Shown: positions 10,077-18,608 of the stretch, piece by piece
Layout: every line of letters begins with the position of its first letter
Position numbering within the stretch: the stretch's first letter is position 1
Assembly (NCBI GenBank): GCA_030737835.1
Contig: JAUJYN010000022.1
Span: forward strand, 836,712-900,711
Source of the DNA: Acorus gramineus
Taxonomy: Eukaryota; Streptophyta; Magnoliopsida; Acorales; Acoraceae
DNA length: 64,000 nt
Direction: 5' to 3'
The notes under the pieces: generated by a model
Told to the model about the DNA's origin: nothing
Seen by the model: only the letters and a program-made list of their open reading frames with translations
The model's database searches: none
Program-made: the position numbers and the translations under genes

Positions 10077-10422
10077 CGGAGCAGCGCTACGTCCGCGAGT
10101 ACCAGAGGCTGTCAGCATCCCTTTCCTTGGCTGTATGTATTTTATTTCCGTGCTTGGCACGTGTTGGTATATTCAGTTGTTTTGTATATTGGCTCTCACA
10201 GGACGTATGATTGTGTATCGAGTCTGTAGAATGTTTATTCACAGATTCAGTCTTTTGCTTCCGCATTTGGTGTATATATCATGTCAGCCCTTTTGTTGCA
10301 TGTGTGTCATTCTAGTTGTCTGTGTATGATATATATTATTGACCTCCTGTGTAGGCTTCTGATTTGATATATATACATTTGCCGCGTCCCTGGGTTGGCC
10401 GCCCTGGGGCGTGACAAAAAGT

Positions 10423-10435
10423 TGGTATCAGAGCC
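10423..10435 (+). promoter_or_regulatory. Primer binding site, initiator Met-tRNA
   Basis: TGGTATCAGAGCC starts six bases after the LTR ends at 10416. It is the usual plant retrotransposon site complementary to the 3' end of initiator tRNA-Met, which primes minus-strand cDNA. Confidence 0.92.
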
Positions 10436-10535
10436 TGGTCCTGTCAGAGCCAATAGTCTTCCTTTCGTAGAGATGAGTCCTAGGATTTGATATGAGTATT
10501 CTGATCCTAGTGTCTGGTTTTCTTAGGGTGCTGAT

Positions 10536-12071
10536 ATGCCTCCTCGCAGAGGACGGCGCGGACGAGGTCCCTCTCGGTCTTTGGAGGTTTCCGGACCTAC
10601 CAGAGACGAGGATGCTACCGGAGAGCCCTTGACGCAGGAGCCTCCTGCTTGGGAGCGTGCTTTCGCTCGGTTGGCTGATTTGGTGGAGACACAGACGCGG
10701 ATGTTGGCAGAGCAGGCTAGGGAGATTCAGGAGCTGAGGGCGACCCGCGAGGCAGTTCCGCCGGTCCCCTTGGTGGTAGATCCGCCTGTGGTACCCGATG
10801 TACCCCCAGTTCCTGTGGCAGTTCCGGCAGTGAGAGTTGAGGATCCCCTGCAGAGGGAGGAGGAGCTAGAGGCGGCAGCGCGAGTGCAGCAGAGTGGCCT
10901 CGCAGCCTTTCTAAAGCTCCATCCTCCCGAGTTTCATGGGCAGTCGGCAGATCCCTTTGCGCCAGAGCGTTGGTTGAGGGAGGTGGACACGATTTTCGCG
11001 GCCATGCTTTGCACCGATCGCCAGCGAGTCGCCCTGGCCACCTTCATGCTGAAGGGTGACGCCGCTGACTGGTGGGCTACCCGAGTGGTGGACATTCCAG
11101 AGGGAGTGGAGCAGCTTTCTTGGGCGGGTTTCCGGAGGCATTTTCTGGACGAGTATTTTCCGTTCTCGACGCGACAGCTAGTGGAGCGGGAGTTCGAGCA
11201 GCTGACTCAGGGCACCATGTCCGTCGCTGACTACTCTGCGCGCTTCACGAGTCTGTCCAGATTTGCTCCAGCCTTGGTGATGGACGAGGTCACGAGGTGC
11301 CGGCGATTCGAGCTGGGTCTCAGCAGCGCTATCCGGGTGCACGTCACTGCCCACGCTTTCACGAGGTACTCCGACGTAGTGTCTCGGGCGAAGACCGTCG
11401 AGAGAGACCTCGGGATTCAAGTGCGGGCTCCGACCCCTTCTTCAGATCAGGGTCCTTCCGGGAGTCGGGACCAGGGGCAGCGCAAGAGGAAGAGGCCCCG
11501 CTTCGAGCAGTCAGCGGCTGCCTCTCCTCCAGCAGATGCGGTGCCAGTATGGGATCCGGCGCCCATTGCAGCAGTGCCCATCCAGTCCTGGCAGCCGGAG
11601 AGGCGGCGCTGTTTTCATTGTCAGCGCATCGGGCATATCAGATACAATTGCCCAGATGCTGATCGACCCCGAGTGCCACCTCAGCAGCCGCCGTTCTTGC
11701 AGCAGCAGCTTCCGCGCCAGCAGCAGCAGCAGCCTCAGCGCCAGCAGCAGCCAGTGCAGCCGGCGAGGCGTGCTCCTGTTCCTCAGCCGCGGTTGGTTCA
11801 AGGCAGAGTTGCAGCGCTTACGGCCGAGGAGGCGCAGCCTTCGGGTGTCATGGTTCGAGGTATCATCTTGTGTTCCCAGCTTTCTAGTATAAGGATAGGT
11901 GTGTGTGTAATTGGTGGTTATTATGCAAATGTGTGGGGTATCTGGATGAGTGAGTGTCAAGAGCGGTTGTTTGGGTTAAGGAAGCGGGGTTATAGCCGTC
12001 CTGGCAGTGAGTTCCCATCAGTAGGTATCGCCGATGCAGTCGGAGGGGTACTGAATTTGGGAGTATGCTAG
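10536..12071 (+). CDS. gag: Gag of element A1 (C-terminus runs into LTR fragment)
   Basis: The ORF encodes 511 residues and starts with the basic MPPRRGRRGRG motif. Starts of the same type are used by the other gag copies (MAPRGG at 61040, MSPRGG at 48431). The Ty3/gypsy gag core spans roughly residues 125-290 ([34 protein letters not shown]). A CCHC zinc knuckle, [14 protein letters not shown], lies at residues 359-372 and is followed by a Gln-rich tail. Gag forms the particle and packages RNA. After about residue 440 (VMVRGI) homology to the intact polyprotein stops, and the frame continues through LTR-derived sequence to a chance stop. Gag itself looks functional; the last 70 or so residues are not native. 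There is no protease in frame. Confidence 0.85.
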   Translation: MPPRRGRRGRGPSRSLEVSGPTRDEDATGEPLTQEPPAWERAFARLADLVETQTRMLAEQAREIQELRATREAVPPVPLVVDPPVVPDVPPVPVAVPAVRVEDPLQREEELEAAARVQQSGLAAFLKLHPPEFHGQSADPFAPERWLREVDTIFAAMLCTDRQRVALATFMLKGDAADWWATRVVDIPEGVEQLSWAGFRRHFLDEYFPFSTRQLVEREFEQLTQGTMSVADYSARFTSLSRFAPALVMDEVTRCRRFELGLSSAIRVHVTAHAFTRYSDVVSRAKTVERDLGIQVRAPTPSSDQGPSGSRDQGQRKRKRPRFEQSAAASPPADAVPVWDPAPIAAVPIQSWQPERRRCFHCQRIGHIRYNCPDADRPRVPPQQPPFLQQQLPRQQQQQPQRQQQPVQPARRAPVPQPRLVQGRVAALTAEEAQPSGVMVRGIILCSQLSSIRIGVCVIGGYYANVWGIWMSECQERLFGLRKRGYSRPGSEFPSVGIADAVGGVLNLGVC

Positions 12072-12600
12072 GTAGGGGCTACCCGGTAAGAGATTATTGA
12101 ATGGTGTCGCGAGCGTGGAATCGCTCTCCCCTTAGTAGGATCCGCGTAGTACAGCCCCGGCGTTAGACAGGCTCCCGGTCAAAGGACCAGGCGAGCTACG
12201 GAGCGGGGAGAGGCTAGCGGTGGACCAGGGGTGGAGAGCAGTCTAAGTCTCTCCCAAAGTCCCAAAATGTCTCCTTTCGGGAGTGAGGGTGTGGATGAGG
12301 CGAAGGCGGGTCGCTCGTGACCCAATTTCTGTTGGACCGTTCCCAATGATGTTGGGTCCGGTCTTGCAAAGGATGTTGAATGACATCGTTGGGTGATCAT
12401 CTAGATGTAGGTGATCCGGAGGGTTAGTGGTGTTTAAATGATGTCTTCTTCCAGTGTTCCTTTCTGGATTAAGGGGCCTTGTGAGGTCGGCGTTGGAACC
12501 CGGGCTAGGGTACTTCGTGTTCCTTGTTTGGTTGTCGGGGTATCCTATATCGGGATTCCATGGTGCCCTCCCGAGGTTTCTTTTCCCAGGTAAGGGATGC
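11870..12600 (+). repeat. LTR-derived fragment replacing protease and N-terminal RT
   Basis: Between gag and the RT remnant lies non-coding sequence matching LTR motifs: a TCCCATCAGTAGGTA segment, AGCCCCGGCGTTAGACAGG, GAGCTACGGAGCGGGGAGAG, TCCCAAAATGTCTCCTTTC (as at about 5635 in the family-B LTR), then GATCATCTAGATGTAGGTGA (as at about 5770), and finally one 120-bp module (12471-12588). Element A2 carries the same block at about 46360-47107. Confidence 0.75.
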
Positions 12601-12674
12601 CATGGAAGCATCAGATAGATGAGAGATCAAGTGCGAGTTTGGTTAGAGGTTAAGGCCTTTTGGGCTGAGTGGTT

Positions 12675-13165
12675 TCTGGTAAAGGCATATCTGTGGACCC
12701 GGGTAAGACGTTTGCTATGTCGAATTGGCGTAGGCCGTCGAACCCCGCAAGGATTCGGAGCTTCCCGAGTTGGAGGGTTATTGTAGGAAGCTTGACGAGG
12801 GACTCTCGAAGATAGCTGTTCCTCTTAACCGTACTCGGAAGGATGTCCGGTTCGAGTGGTCCCCTTCTTGCGAGGAGAGCTTCCTGGAGTTTATCGGAGG
12901 CTCACCTCAGCGCCAATTCTTACCTCTCCGTCTTGGAGTGGTGGGTTCGCAGTTGGGTAAAGGTGTCCGCGATCCTGCCCACGTCATCCCGTTCGAGCCG
13001 CTCGTCTCTGAGCCGGACAGTCATTCGTGGAGCAGTCGATTGAGATCATGGACCGCCGCGTGAGGAGGCTCTGCACCAAGACCGTCCAGTTGGTCGAGGT
13101 GCGATGGCAGCACCGTTCCGGTGTTAAGGACACTTAGGAGCTCAAGGGATGCCAGGTGTGACGCG
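12675..13165 (+). pseudogene. RT C-terminus and integrase/chromodomain remnants
   Basis: From about 12675 the DNA matches the end of RT and the connection domain of the intact copy near 63640-63910 ([24 protein letters not shown]). It then jumps, after the start of RNase H is lost, to the integrase tail and chromodomain (DPAHVIPFEPL in decayed form, MDRRVRRL, LVEVRWQHRS). The frame is broken by small indels. RT catalytic residues, RNase H and the integrase core are absent. The same deletion is seen in A2. Confidence 0.75.
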
Positions 13166-13214
13166 TCTTTTCCCCTCCTAGATGTTTTTGCATATTTTGA
13201 GGACAAAATTTCCT

Positions 13215-13227
13215 AAGGGGGGAAGAA
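13215..13227 (+). promoter_or_regulatory. Polypurine tract of A1
   Basis: AAGGGGGGAAGAA directly precedes the 3' LTR at 13228. Confidence 0.9.
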
Positions 13228-16200
13228 TGTTATATTTGTGTCACTTTTAACCTGCTGGTAACCGTTGGAGCGTCCTGGCAGTTTTAAAATTTTTAGGGTT
13301 TTTGGTCGGAACCGCATAATTTCAGACTGTTAGCTATCGTCTGAGCTAGAGGACTCCGATTGGAAATCTGACTGCATATTTGGTGTCCTGGCGCCATTTT
13401 AGACCTCTCATGAAAGTTTCATCGAATTCTGGCATCGTTTGCAAAAAATTTCCAGTTCCGGGGCGTATCCGGGTTTTTAAGTCGCGCTCTACTTAAAAGG
13501 AATCAAAAAATATTACTATTCATTATCTTCCTCGTCGAGATCTCTCTCTCCCCTCTCCGTTTTTCTTCCTTTCAAGCCCCCTAGACCCCTCAAAATCGAA
13601 AACCTAAAGCACGGGAAGTGTAGATCGGGTCCCGATCTACGCTCCGGTGTCTTCAAATCCGAGTTCCGACGATCCTAGCCTCCCCGACCTCCTCTCTCTC
13701 CTCTGTTTCGAGCCAAATCGAGGGCCGTGATAGATCGGGGCGTGAGAGCCTTTGGGAAGGTTTCGGCGCGCGAGAGCTACCGGACACCCCTTCCCCTCGG
13801 TAAGCCTCCTTTCCCTCTTTTTCTTGCATAGATGTATGCTAGGGAGGTGGGTTTTGTGTTTGGGGGTGGTCAGTGGCAGTGGGGGTCGTCGGAGGGTGGT
13901 CGGAGGTGGTTGGAGGTGGTCGGTGGTCAAGGCAGGGGCGGTGGTGGCGCTCGGGCAGTGGCAGGTCGTCCGGGCCAAACCGCAGCAGCAGCAGCAGCCC
14001 AGGCGCGCAGGTCGGGTGCGCGCGGGCAGGCGCGCGTGCGTGCGCGGGCGTGCGTACGCGCGGCGTGCGCGCGAGTGCGCGCGGACCTGGTGCAGGGTGC
14101 TGGTCGTGCTGGGCGAGCGGGACGGGCTGGCAGTGCAGGCGTGCTCGGGCTGGGGGCCTCAGGCAGCACCGGCAGCGTGTGCAGGGGGCTGGCTGGGCGT
14201 GTGCGCGTGCGTGCGCGCGAGCGTGCGCGCGGGCGGGCGCCTGGGGGAGCTGGTCGTGCGGATGCCGTGTGCGTGGAGGCTGGAGGTCGAGCAGGCGGGG
14301 TGTGCACGGGCGCGAGGTGCGGCAAGGTGTGCGAGGTGCGTGCGAGGTGCGCGCGAGGTGCGGCAAGGTGTGCGAGGTGCGTGCGAGGTGCGCGCGAGGT
14401 GCGGCGAGGTGGCGGAGGTGCGTGCGAGGTGCGCGGAGGTGCGGCAAGGTGCGCGGGGTGCGTGCGAGGTGCGCGCGAGGTGCGGCAAGGTGCGCGGGGT
14501 GCGTGCGAGGTGCGCGCGAGGTGCGGCAAGGTGGCGGAGGTGCGTGCGAGGCGCGGCGAGATGGCGGAGGTGCGCGCGGGGTGCGCGCGCTCGCGGGCGG
14601 CGAGGCGTGCGGGGTGCGCGGGCTGAAGCGCGGCGGTGCACCCGGGCGGTCGGGGGGCCGTGCGGGTGGTTGCCGGGGGTGTTGGGTGCTTGTTGTGGGC
14701 TTTGGGGTATTTATTTGAGTATTTAATAATATTTGTGGATTTATACTTACCAAGTAATACCCTGTCTTGCAGATCTCGACGGGCGGTCGCGCGACGACCC
14801 AGATACTGGTGAGTGGGACAATCCAACCCAGTAGAGAGGTGTTATACGCACTTGGGCGTATACCGACCTCTCCTGGGGCGACATGGATTATATTAACCTG
14901 TAATAACATGTATTGCATGTGAGCATGATGAAAATGTAGAATGCATGCTACCCTAGGCTTTTATGTTAGGGACTTGCACCCATAGGATATGCGTATGAGC
15001 CATGCAGCATGTCCCCTGGTTTTCATGCTAGGAAACCCCGGCCTATGCATGCGTCCTACTAGTTTAATTATTAAATTAAATGCTGGTATCTGTTAGATCG
15101 CATGCCTTAGGATAATATTATAGGGAGGAGCCTTGCGAGGTCAACGCTGAGACCCGTGTTAGGGTACTCCGTGTTCCTTGTTTGGTTGTCGGGATGTCCT
15201 GTATCGGGACCTCGGGCTGCCCTCCCAAGGTTCTAGTCCCAATAATATTATATGTAATGATTGTATGATTGGTATAATTATTAGTATAGTTGGTAGATAT
15301 TATAGGGGAGGGGCCTTGCAAGGACAGCGGTGAGACCCGGGTTAGGGTACTCCGTGTTCCTTGTTTGGTTGTCGGGGTATCCTGTAACGGGAACTCACGC
15401 CGCCCTTCCGAGTTTCTTTCCCCCAATGGTATTCCAGCCTTACTGATTTTTGTACATGTTCCCGCATCTTGATGATGCACCTGGTTGAATTCAGAGGAAT
15501 TCATGACATTTGAGTTGTAATGATATGTAGTTGGCGGATCCGAGTGGATCATATGCGTATGGATAGGCTGTTCTGTTCCCTGTGTTGGATTCGGTAGAGG
15601 CTACCCCCAGCGTTAGACAGGGCCTTCCTGACAGAGGGCTCCCATTAGTAGGCACCTCCTGATTTGGTTTCGGACTGTGCTGAATGTGGGAGTAGACCAG
15701 GCGGCCTACGGAGTGGAGGGAGAGCTATCGGTGGACCAAGGGTGACCAACAGCCTAGTCAGTCCCAAAATCCTATGTGACCCATTGATGGGTGAGGGTGA
15801 GGGTGTAGTGGGTTGGCGATGAGCGACCTACTGGATTTGTGAATAGATGATTATCAGTCCCAATAGCCTATGTCACCCATGGATGGGTGAGGGTGAGGGT
15901 GTGGTGGTTCGGCGAAGTACGAACCACTGGATTATGTTGTTATGTATTGATGGCTGGATAAAATAATGGAATATTGGTAAATATTGTCTGTGATGCGTGG
16001 GTTGTGCTGTTCACTGAGCGTGTGGCTCACCCCTCGCACATGTTTTTCCCCAGTGGTCACTGAGCCTGAGCTGGAGCCGGAGCAGCAGTTGGAGCTTTCC
16101 GAGGGATTTCTTCAGTAGCGGAGCAGCGCTACGTCCGCGAGTACCAGAGGCTGTCAGCATCCCTTTCCTTGGCTGTATGTATTTTATTTCCGTGCTTGGC

Positions 16201-16465
16201 ACGTGTTGGTATCTATTCAGTTGTTTCCATGTATATTGGCTCTCACAGAACGTATGATTGTGTATCGAGTCTGTAGAATGTTTATTCACAGATTCAGTCT
16301 TTTGCTTCCGCATTTGGTGTATATATCATGTCAGTCCCTTTTGTTGCATGTGTGTCATTCTAGTTGTCTGTGTATGATATATATTATTGACCTCCTGTTG
16401 TAGGCTTTTGATATGATATATATACATTTGCCGCGTCCCTGGGTTGGCCGCCCTGGGGCGTGACA
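13228..16465 (+). repeat. 3' LTR of A1
   Basis: It is nearly identical to the 5' LTR, with a few substitutions and indels. The largest length differences lie in the GC-rich minisatellite (about 14310-14600), which is shorter and partly rearranged. It carries the palindrome (13620-13640), 36-nt unit (14773-14808), two modules (15123-15241 with 11-bp flanking repeats at 15112-15122 and 15242-15252; about 15305-15425), GGGTGA repeats (about 15781-15905) and the acidic frame (16054-16118). One base is missing in the exon-1 region compared with the 5' LTR. Confidence 0.9.
14773..14808 (+). other. Putative 36-nt LTR microexon (A1 3' LTR)
   Basis: It has CTTGCAG before and GTGAGT after, exactly 36 nt, and reads LDGRSRDDPDT in the conserved frame. 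The matching terminal frame is 16054-16118. Confidence 0.55.
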
Positions 16466-16959
16466 TAAGCGTATTTATCTTCACATGAAAAACTTACAAC
16501 CCATCTTAAAAGCATGATCATATCATAGTTATAACATTAAATCTGAAAATCATTTAAATCCCATTAAGGTTTTGAGGAAAATCCAACAAGAAAACCTAAG
16601 AAATCAAAAACTTCAATATACGCGTTGAGATTCAATATCATCATCAAAACTTGTAAAAACATCATGAAATCATTGACATATCGTTAGTATAACTTAAGGC
16701 CCGAAATCATATCAAGACCTTGAGAAAAACAAGAAGAAAACTTATTCTTTTTGTTTGAAAACCTTTAAAACGAGATCATATGAAAACAACATTCAAAGTG
16801 ATTTACTATAAGTCAAAAACTCTTCAAAACATCACTAGAAACTCACCGAAATCTCGCCCAAAACTCCTTCCCGAGCTTCCTCAACAAAGGTGCCAAAGTG
16901 AAGAAGAAAAGAAAAATTTAGGGTTTGGTGTTTCAATGCAAAGGAGAGAGAAGGAGGGG

Positions 16960-16967
16960 TTTATAAA
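16960..16967 (-). promoter_or_regulatory. TATA box of LTR D
   Basis: TTTATAAA is followed on the minus strand by CCCCTCCTTCTCTCTCC and an AAACCCTAAATTT leader typical of plant retroelement and gene 5' ends. Confidence 0.45.
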
Positions 16968-17082
16968 CCTCACACACGCACAGGGACAAGAATACGACAC
17001 CATCAAACCCGAATAACCACAATCAATGCTATTGTTCCTTCCAAAAATGATTGAAATTTTGAATTCAATTTCCACCCAGATT

Positions 17083-17171
17083 GACGGCTCTTATTGAGCC
17101 CGTCGCTCAATCACCCGATGGCTCTACCCGATCCATCGCCCATGTGCCTGACGGCACCTATACGATCTGTC
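17083..17171. repeat. Three more GACGG-type palindromes
   Basis: Units lie at 17083-17104, 17117-17137 and 17150-17171. Their arms are GACGG/CCGTC, GATGG/CCATC and GACGG/CTGTC. The middle unit keeps pairing despite a base change, because both arms changed together. Confidence 0.65.
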
Positions 17172-17378
17172 AGAGACTGTCTAACTCTTTGGTCCATAAC
17201 TTGGTCTATACGCATCCAATTTACAATTCGTAAGAATCATTGGAAAGCCAACGAAACAAAGAATCTAATCATGCCAAATTATAACAAATTTGGAACACTA
17301 AACACTCCACAAAATAGGCTAACTAGGTCTTAAAAGTCACAGTCGTTACACGTTGAGCGCGAATTAATCCTGTTGTGT

Positions 17379-18603
17379 TATTCATGCACGTAGAAGACTG
17401 AGGAAGGGAAAGCACTTCCTTTTGAATGATAATATTTTTTTAGATGGATTACATTTCAAGGTCGGGGAATCTCAGTCTCGTCCATAGTTTCTAAGTGATA
17501 AGCTCCGTTTGGTCCGACCCGCGTGACTTTGAAAGGGCCTTCCCAGTTTGGTCCTAGTTTGCCATCCTTCTTGTTCTTGGTTTCTGGAAATACTTCTCTG
17601 AGGACAAGGTTGCTAGCTCGGAAACTCTTGCTTGAAACTCGTCGATTGTAATATCAAGATATTTGATTTTGATAATCTGCTATTCTTATTGATGCAATCT
17701 CCCTCCTTTCATGTCGGAGTTTCTTGCATCATCAGGCTGTGATTCTCTACTTGGTCGAAGTCCTGGGTCCAGTGTGTGGGCAGGTTGGTCTCGACCGGCA
17801 GAACGGCTTCGATTCCGAACGCTAATGAGAAGGGAGTTTCTCCTGCAGACCTTCTTGAGGTTGTCTGGTAGGACCAGAGGATTGAGGGGAGTTCATCAAC
17901 ACATTTTCCTTTTGCATTGTCCAGCCTTTTCTTCAAACCATCTTGGATAGTTCGGTTTGTGATTTCAGCTTGTCCGTTGCTCTGGGGATACCTCAGAGTG
18001 GAAAAATGATGCTGTATCTTCAGCTCTTTGCAGAACTCCTTTATCCCTGCACTGTCAAACTTCTTGCCGTTGTCTGAGATGATGGAGTGTGGAACTCCAA
18101 AGCGGCACACTATCTCCTTCCACAAGAAGGCCCTGACCTCGGTATCCCTGATTCTCGCCAAAGGCACCACTTCAACCCATTTGGTGAAGTAATCGGTGGC
18201 CATCAAAAGGAAGCGTTTTTTGCCGTGGTGCCATGGGCATAGGTCCGATAATATCTAGTCCCCATTGGGCAAATGGCCAAGGGCTCTTGAGGGGAACAAC
18301 GTCTGTTGCTAGTTGGTGAATGAGTGTGCCGAATCTTTGGAAATTTTTGCATTTCAGAACTAGGTCTGTCGAATCTCTTTTTAAGCTTGGCCAGAAATAC
18401 CCAATCGACATTGCTCGGAGGGCTAGTGATCAAGACCCGATGTGCCACCCACACAAGCCTGAGTGGAGTGTGTTCAGCACCCGTTGCACCTCTCAGGGTC
18501 CAACGCATCTTAGGTAAGGTCCTTGAAAACTCCTTTTATAGAGAATTCCCATAGATGACATCCAAAATCTGGCTGCCCTTTGCTTGATATTTTTCGCCTC
18601 GAA
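17379..18603 (-). pseudogene. Tat integrase
   Basis: The zinc-binding region starts near 18510 (HSGLCGWH, YFWPSLKRD in shifted frames). The catalytic core shows the D,D,E residues in TDYFTKWVEV, ISDNGKKF and the E of QAEITNRT (about 18200-17950). The C-terminal part contains GPFKVTRVGPNGAYHLE and an end near PRPWNVIHLKKYY, with a stop at 17379-17381. At least three frameshifts separate these pieces, so it is inactive. The solo LTR at 18609 interrupts the linker between the second RNase H and integrase. Confidence 0.85.
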
Positions 18604-18608
18604 TTTAC

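Larger units (their letters stand above)
7141..10416 (+). repeat. 5' LTR of A1
   Basis: It starts TGTTATATTTGTGTCAC and ends GGGGCGTGACA. Order of parts: U3; a near-perfect palindrome (7539-7559); a CT-rich leader; splice-donor-like CTCG|GTAAGC at 7727/7728; GC-rich minisatellite tract (about 7900-8640); CTTGCAG and the 36-nt unit (8730-8765); GTGAGT; two 120-bp modules; GAATTC-rich palindrome near 9446; GGGTGA repeats (about 9740-9870); acceptor TTTTTCCCCAG; acidic frame ending TAG at 10076; and a final AT-rich segment. The inferred introns would be 7728-8729 and 8766-10011. Confidence 0.9.
7141..16465 (+). mobile_element. Complete non-autonomous Tekay-like element A1 (TSD TAAGC)
   Basis: TAAGC at 7136-7140 is repeated at 16466-16470. 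The LTRs are 7141-10416 (3276 bp) and 13228-16465 (3238 bp). The 2811-bp internal region (10417-13227) has a Met-tRNA primer site, an intact gag, an LTR-derived fragment, short RT and integrase/chromodomain remnants, and a polypurine tract. Protease, the catalytic RT core, RNase H and the integrase core are missing, so it could move only with enzymes supplied in trans. Both LTRs and the target duplication look nearly unmutated, which suggests a recent insertion. The minus-strand element A2 has the same internal plan. Confidence 0.92.
6520..17351 (-). mobile_element. LTR of a further family (D), split by element A1
   Basis: Flanks of the complete element A1 join into one unit of about 1.5 kb (6520-7135 plus 16471-17351). 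Its right end is ...TTACA, so on the minus strand it starts TGTAACGACTG, a plausible LTR start. It has a TTTATAAA box (16960-16967) followed on the minus strand by a CT-rich leader with AAACCCTAAATTT and a splice-donor-like GGTGAGTTTC near 16845. It carries eight short GACGG-type palindromes. The right flank (17352 on) is the 3' part of the Tat element, so D probably inserted there. The left end is cut by the family-B LTR at 6519. No coding sequence was seen. Confidence 0.5.

Noticed and set aside
9961-10329. A hydrophobic frame in the last part of each family-A LTR (also about 1099-1332, 16203-16403, 24810-25004, 48499-49055)
   Set aside because: It overlaps the acidic frame in another phase and is closed by a stop at the acceptor in the copy near 60525. 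Its changes do not look synonymous. Its hydrophobicity comes from T-rich DNA.
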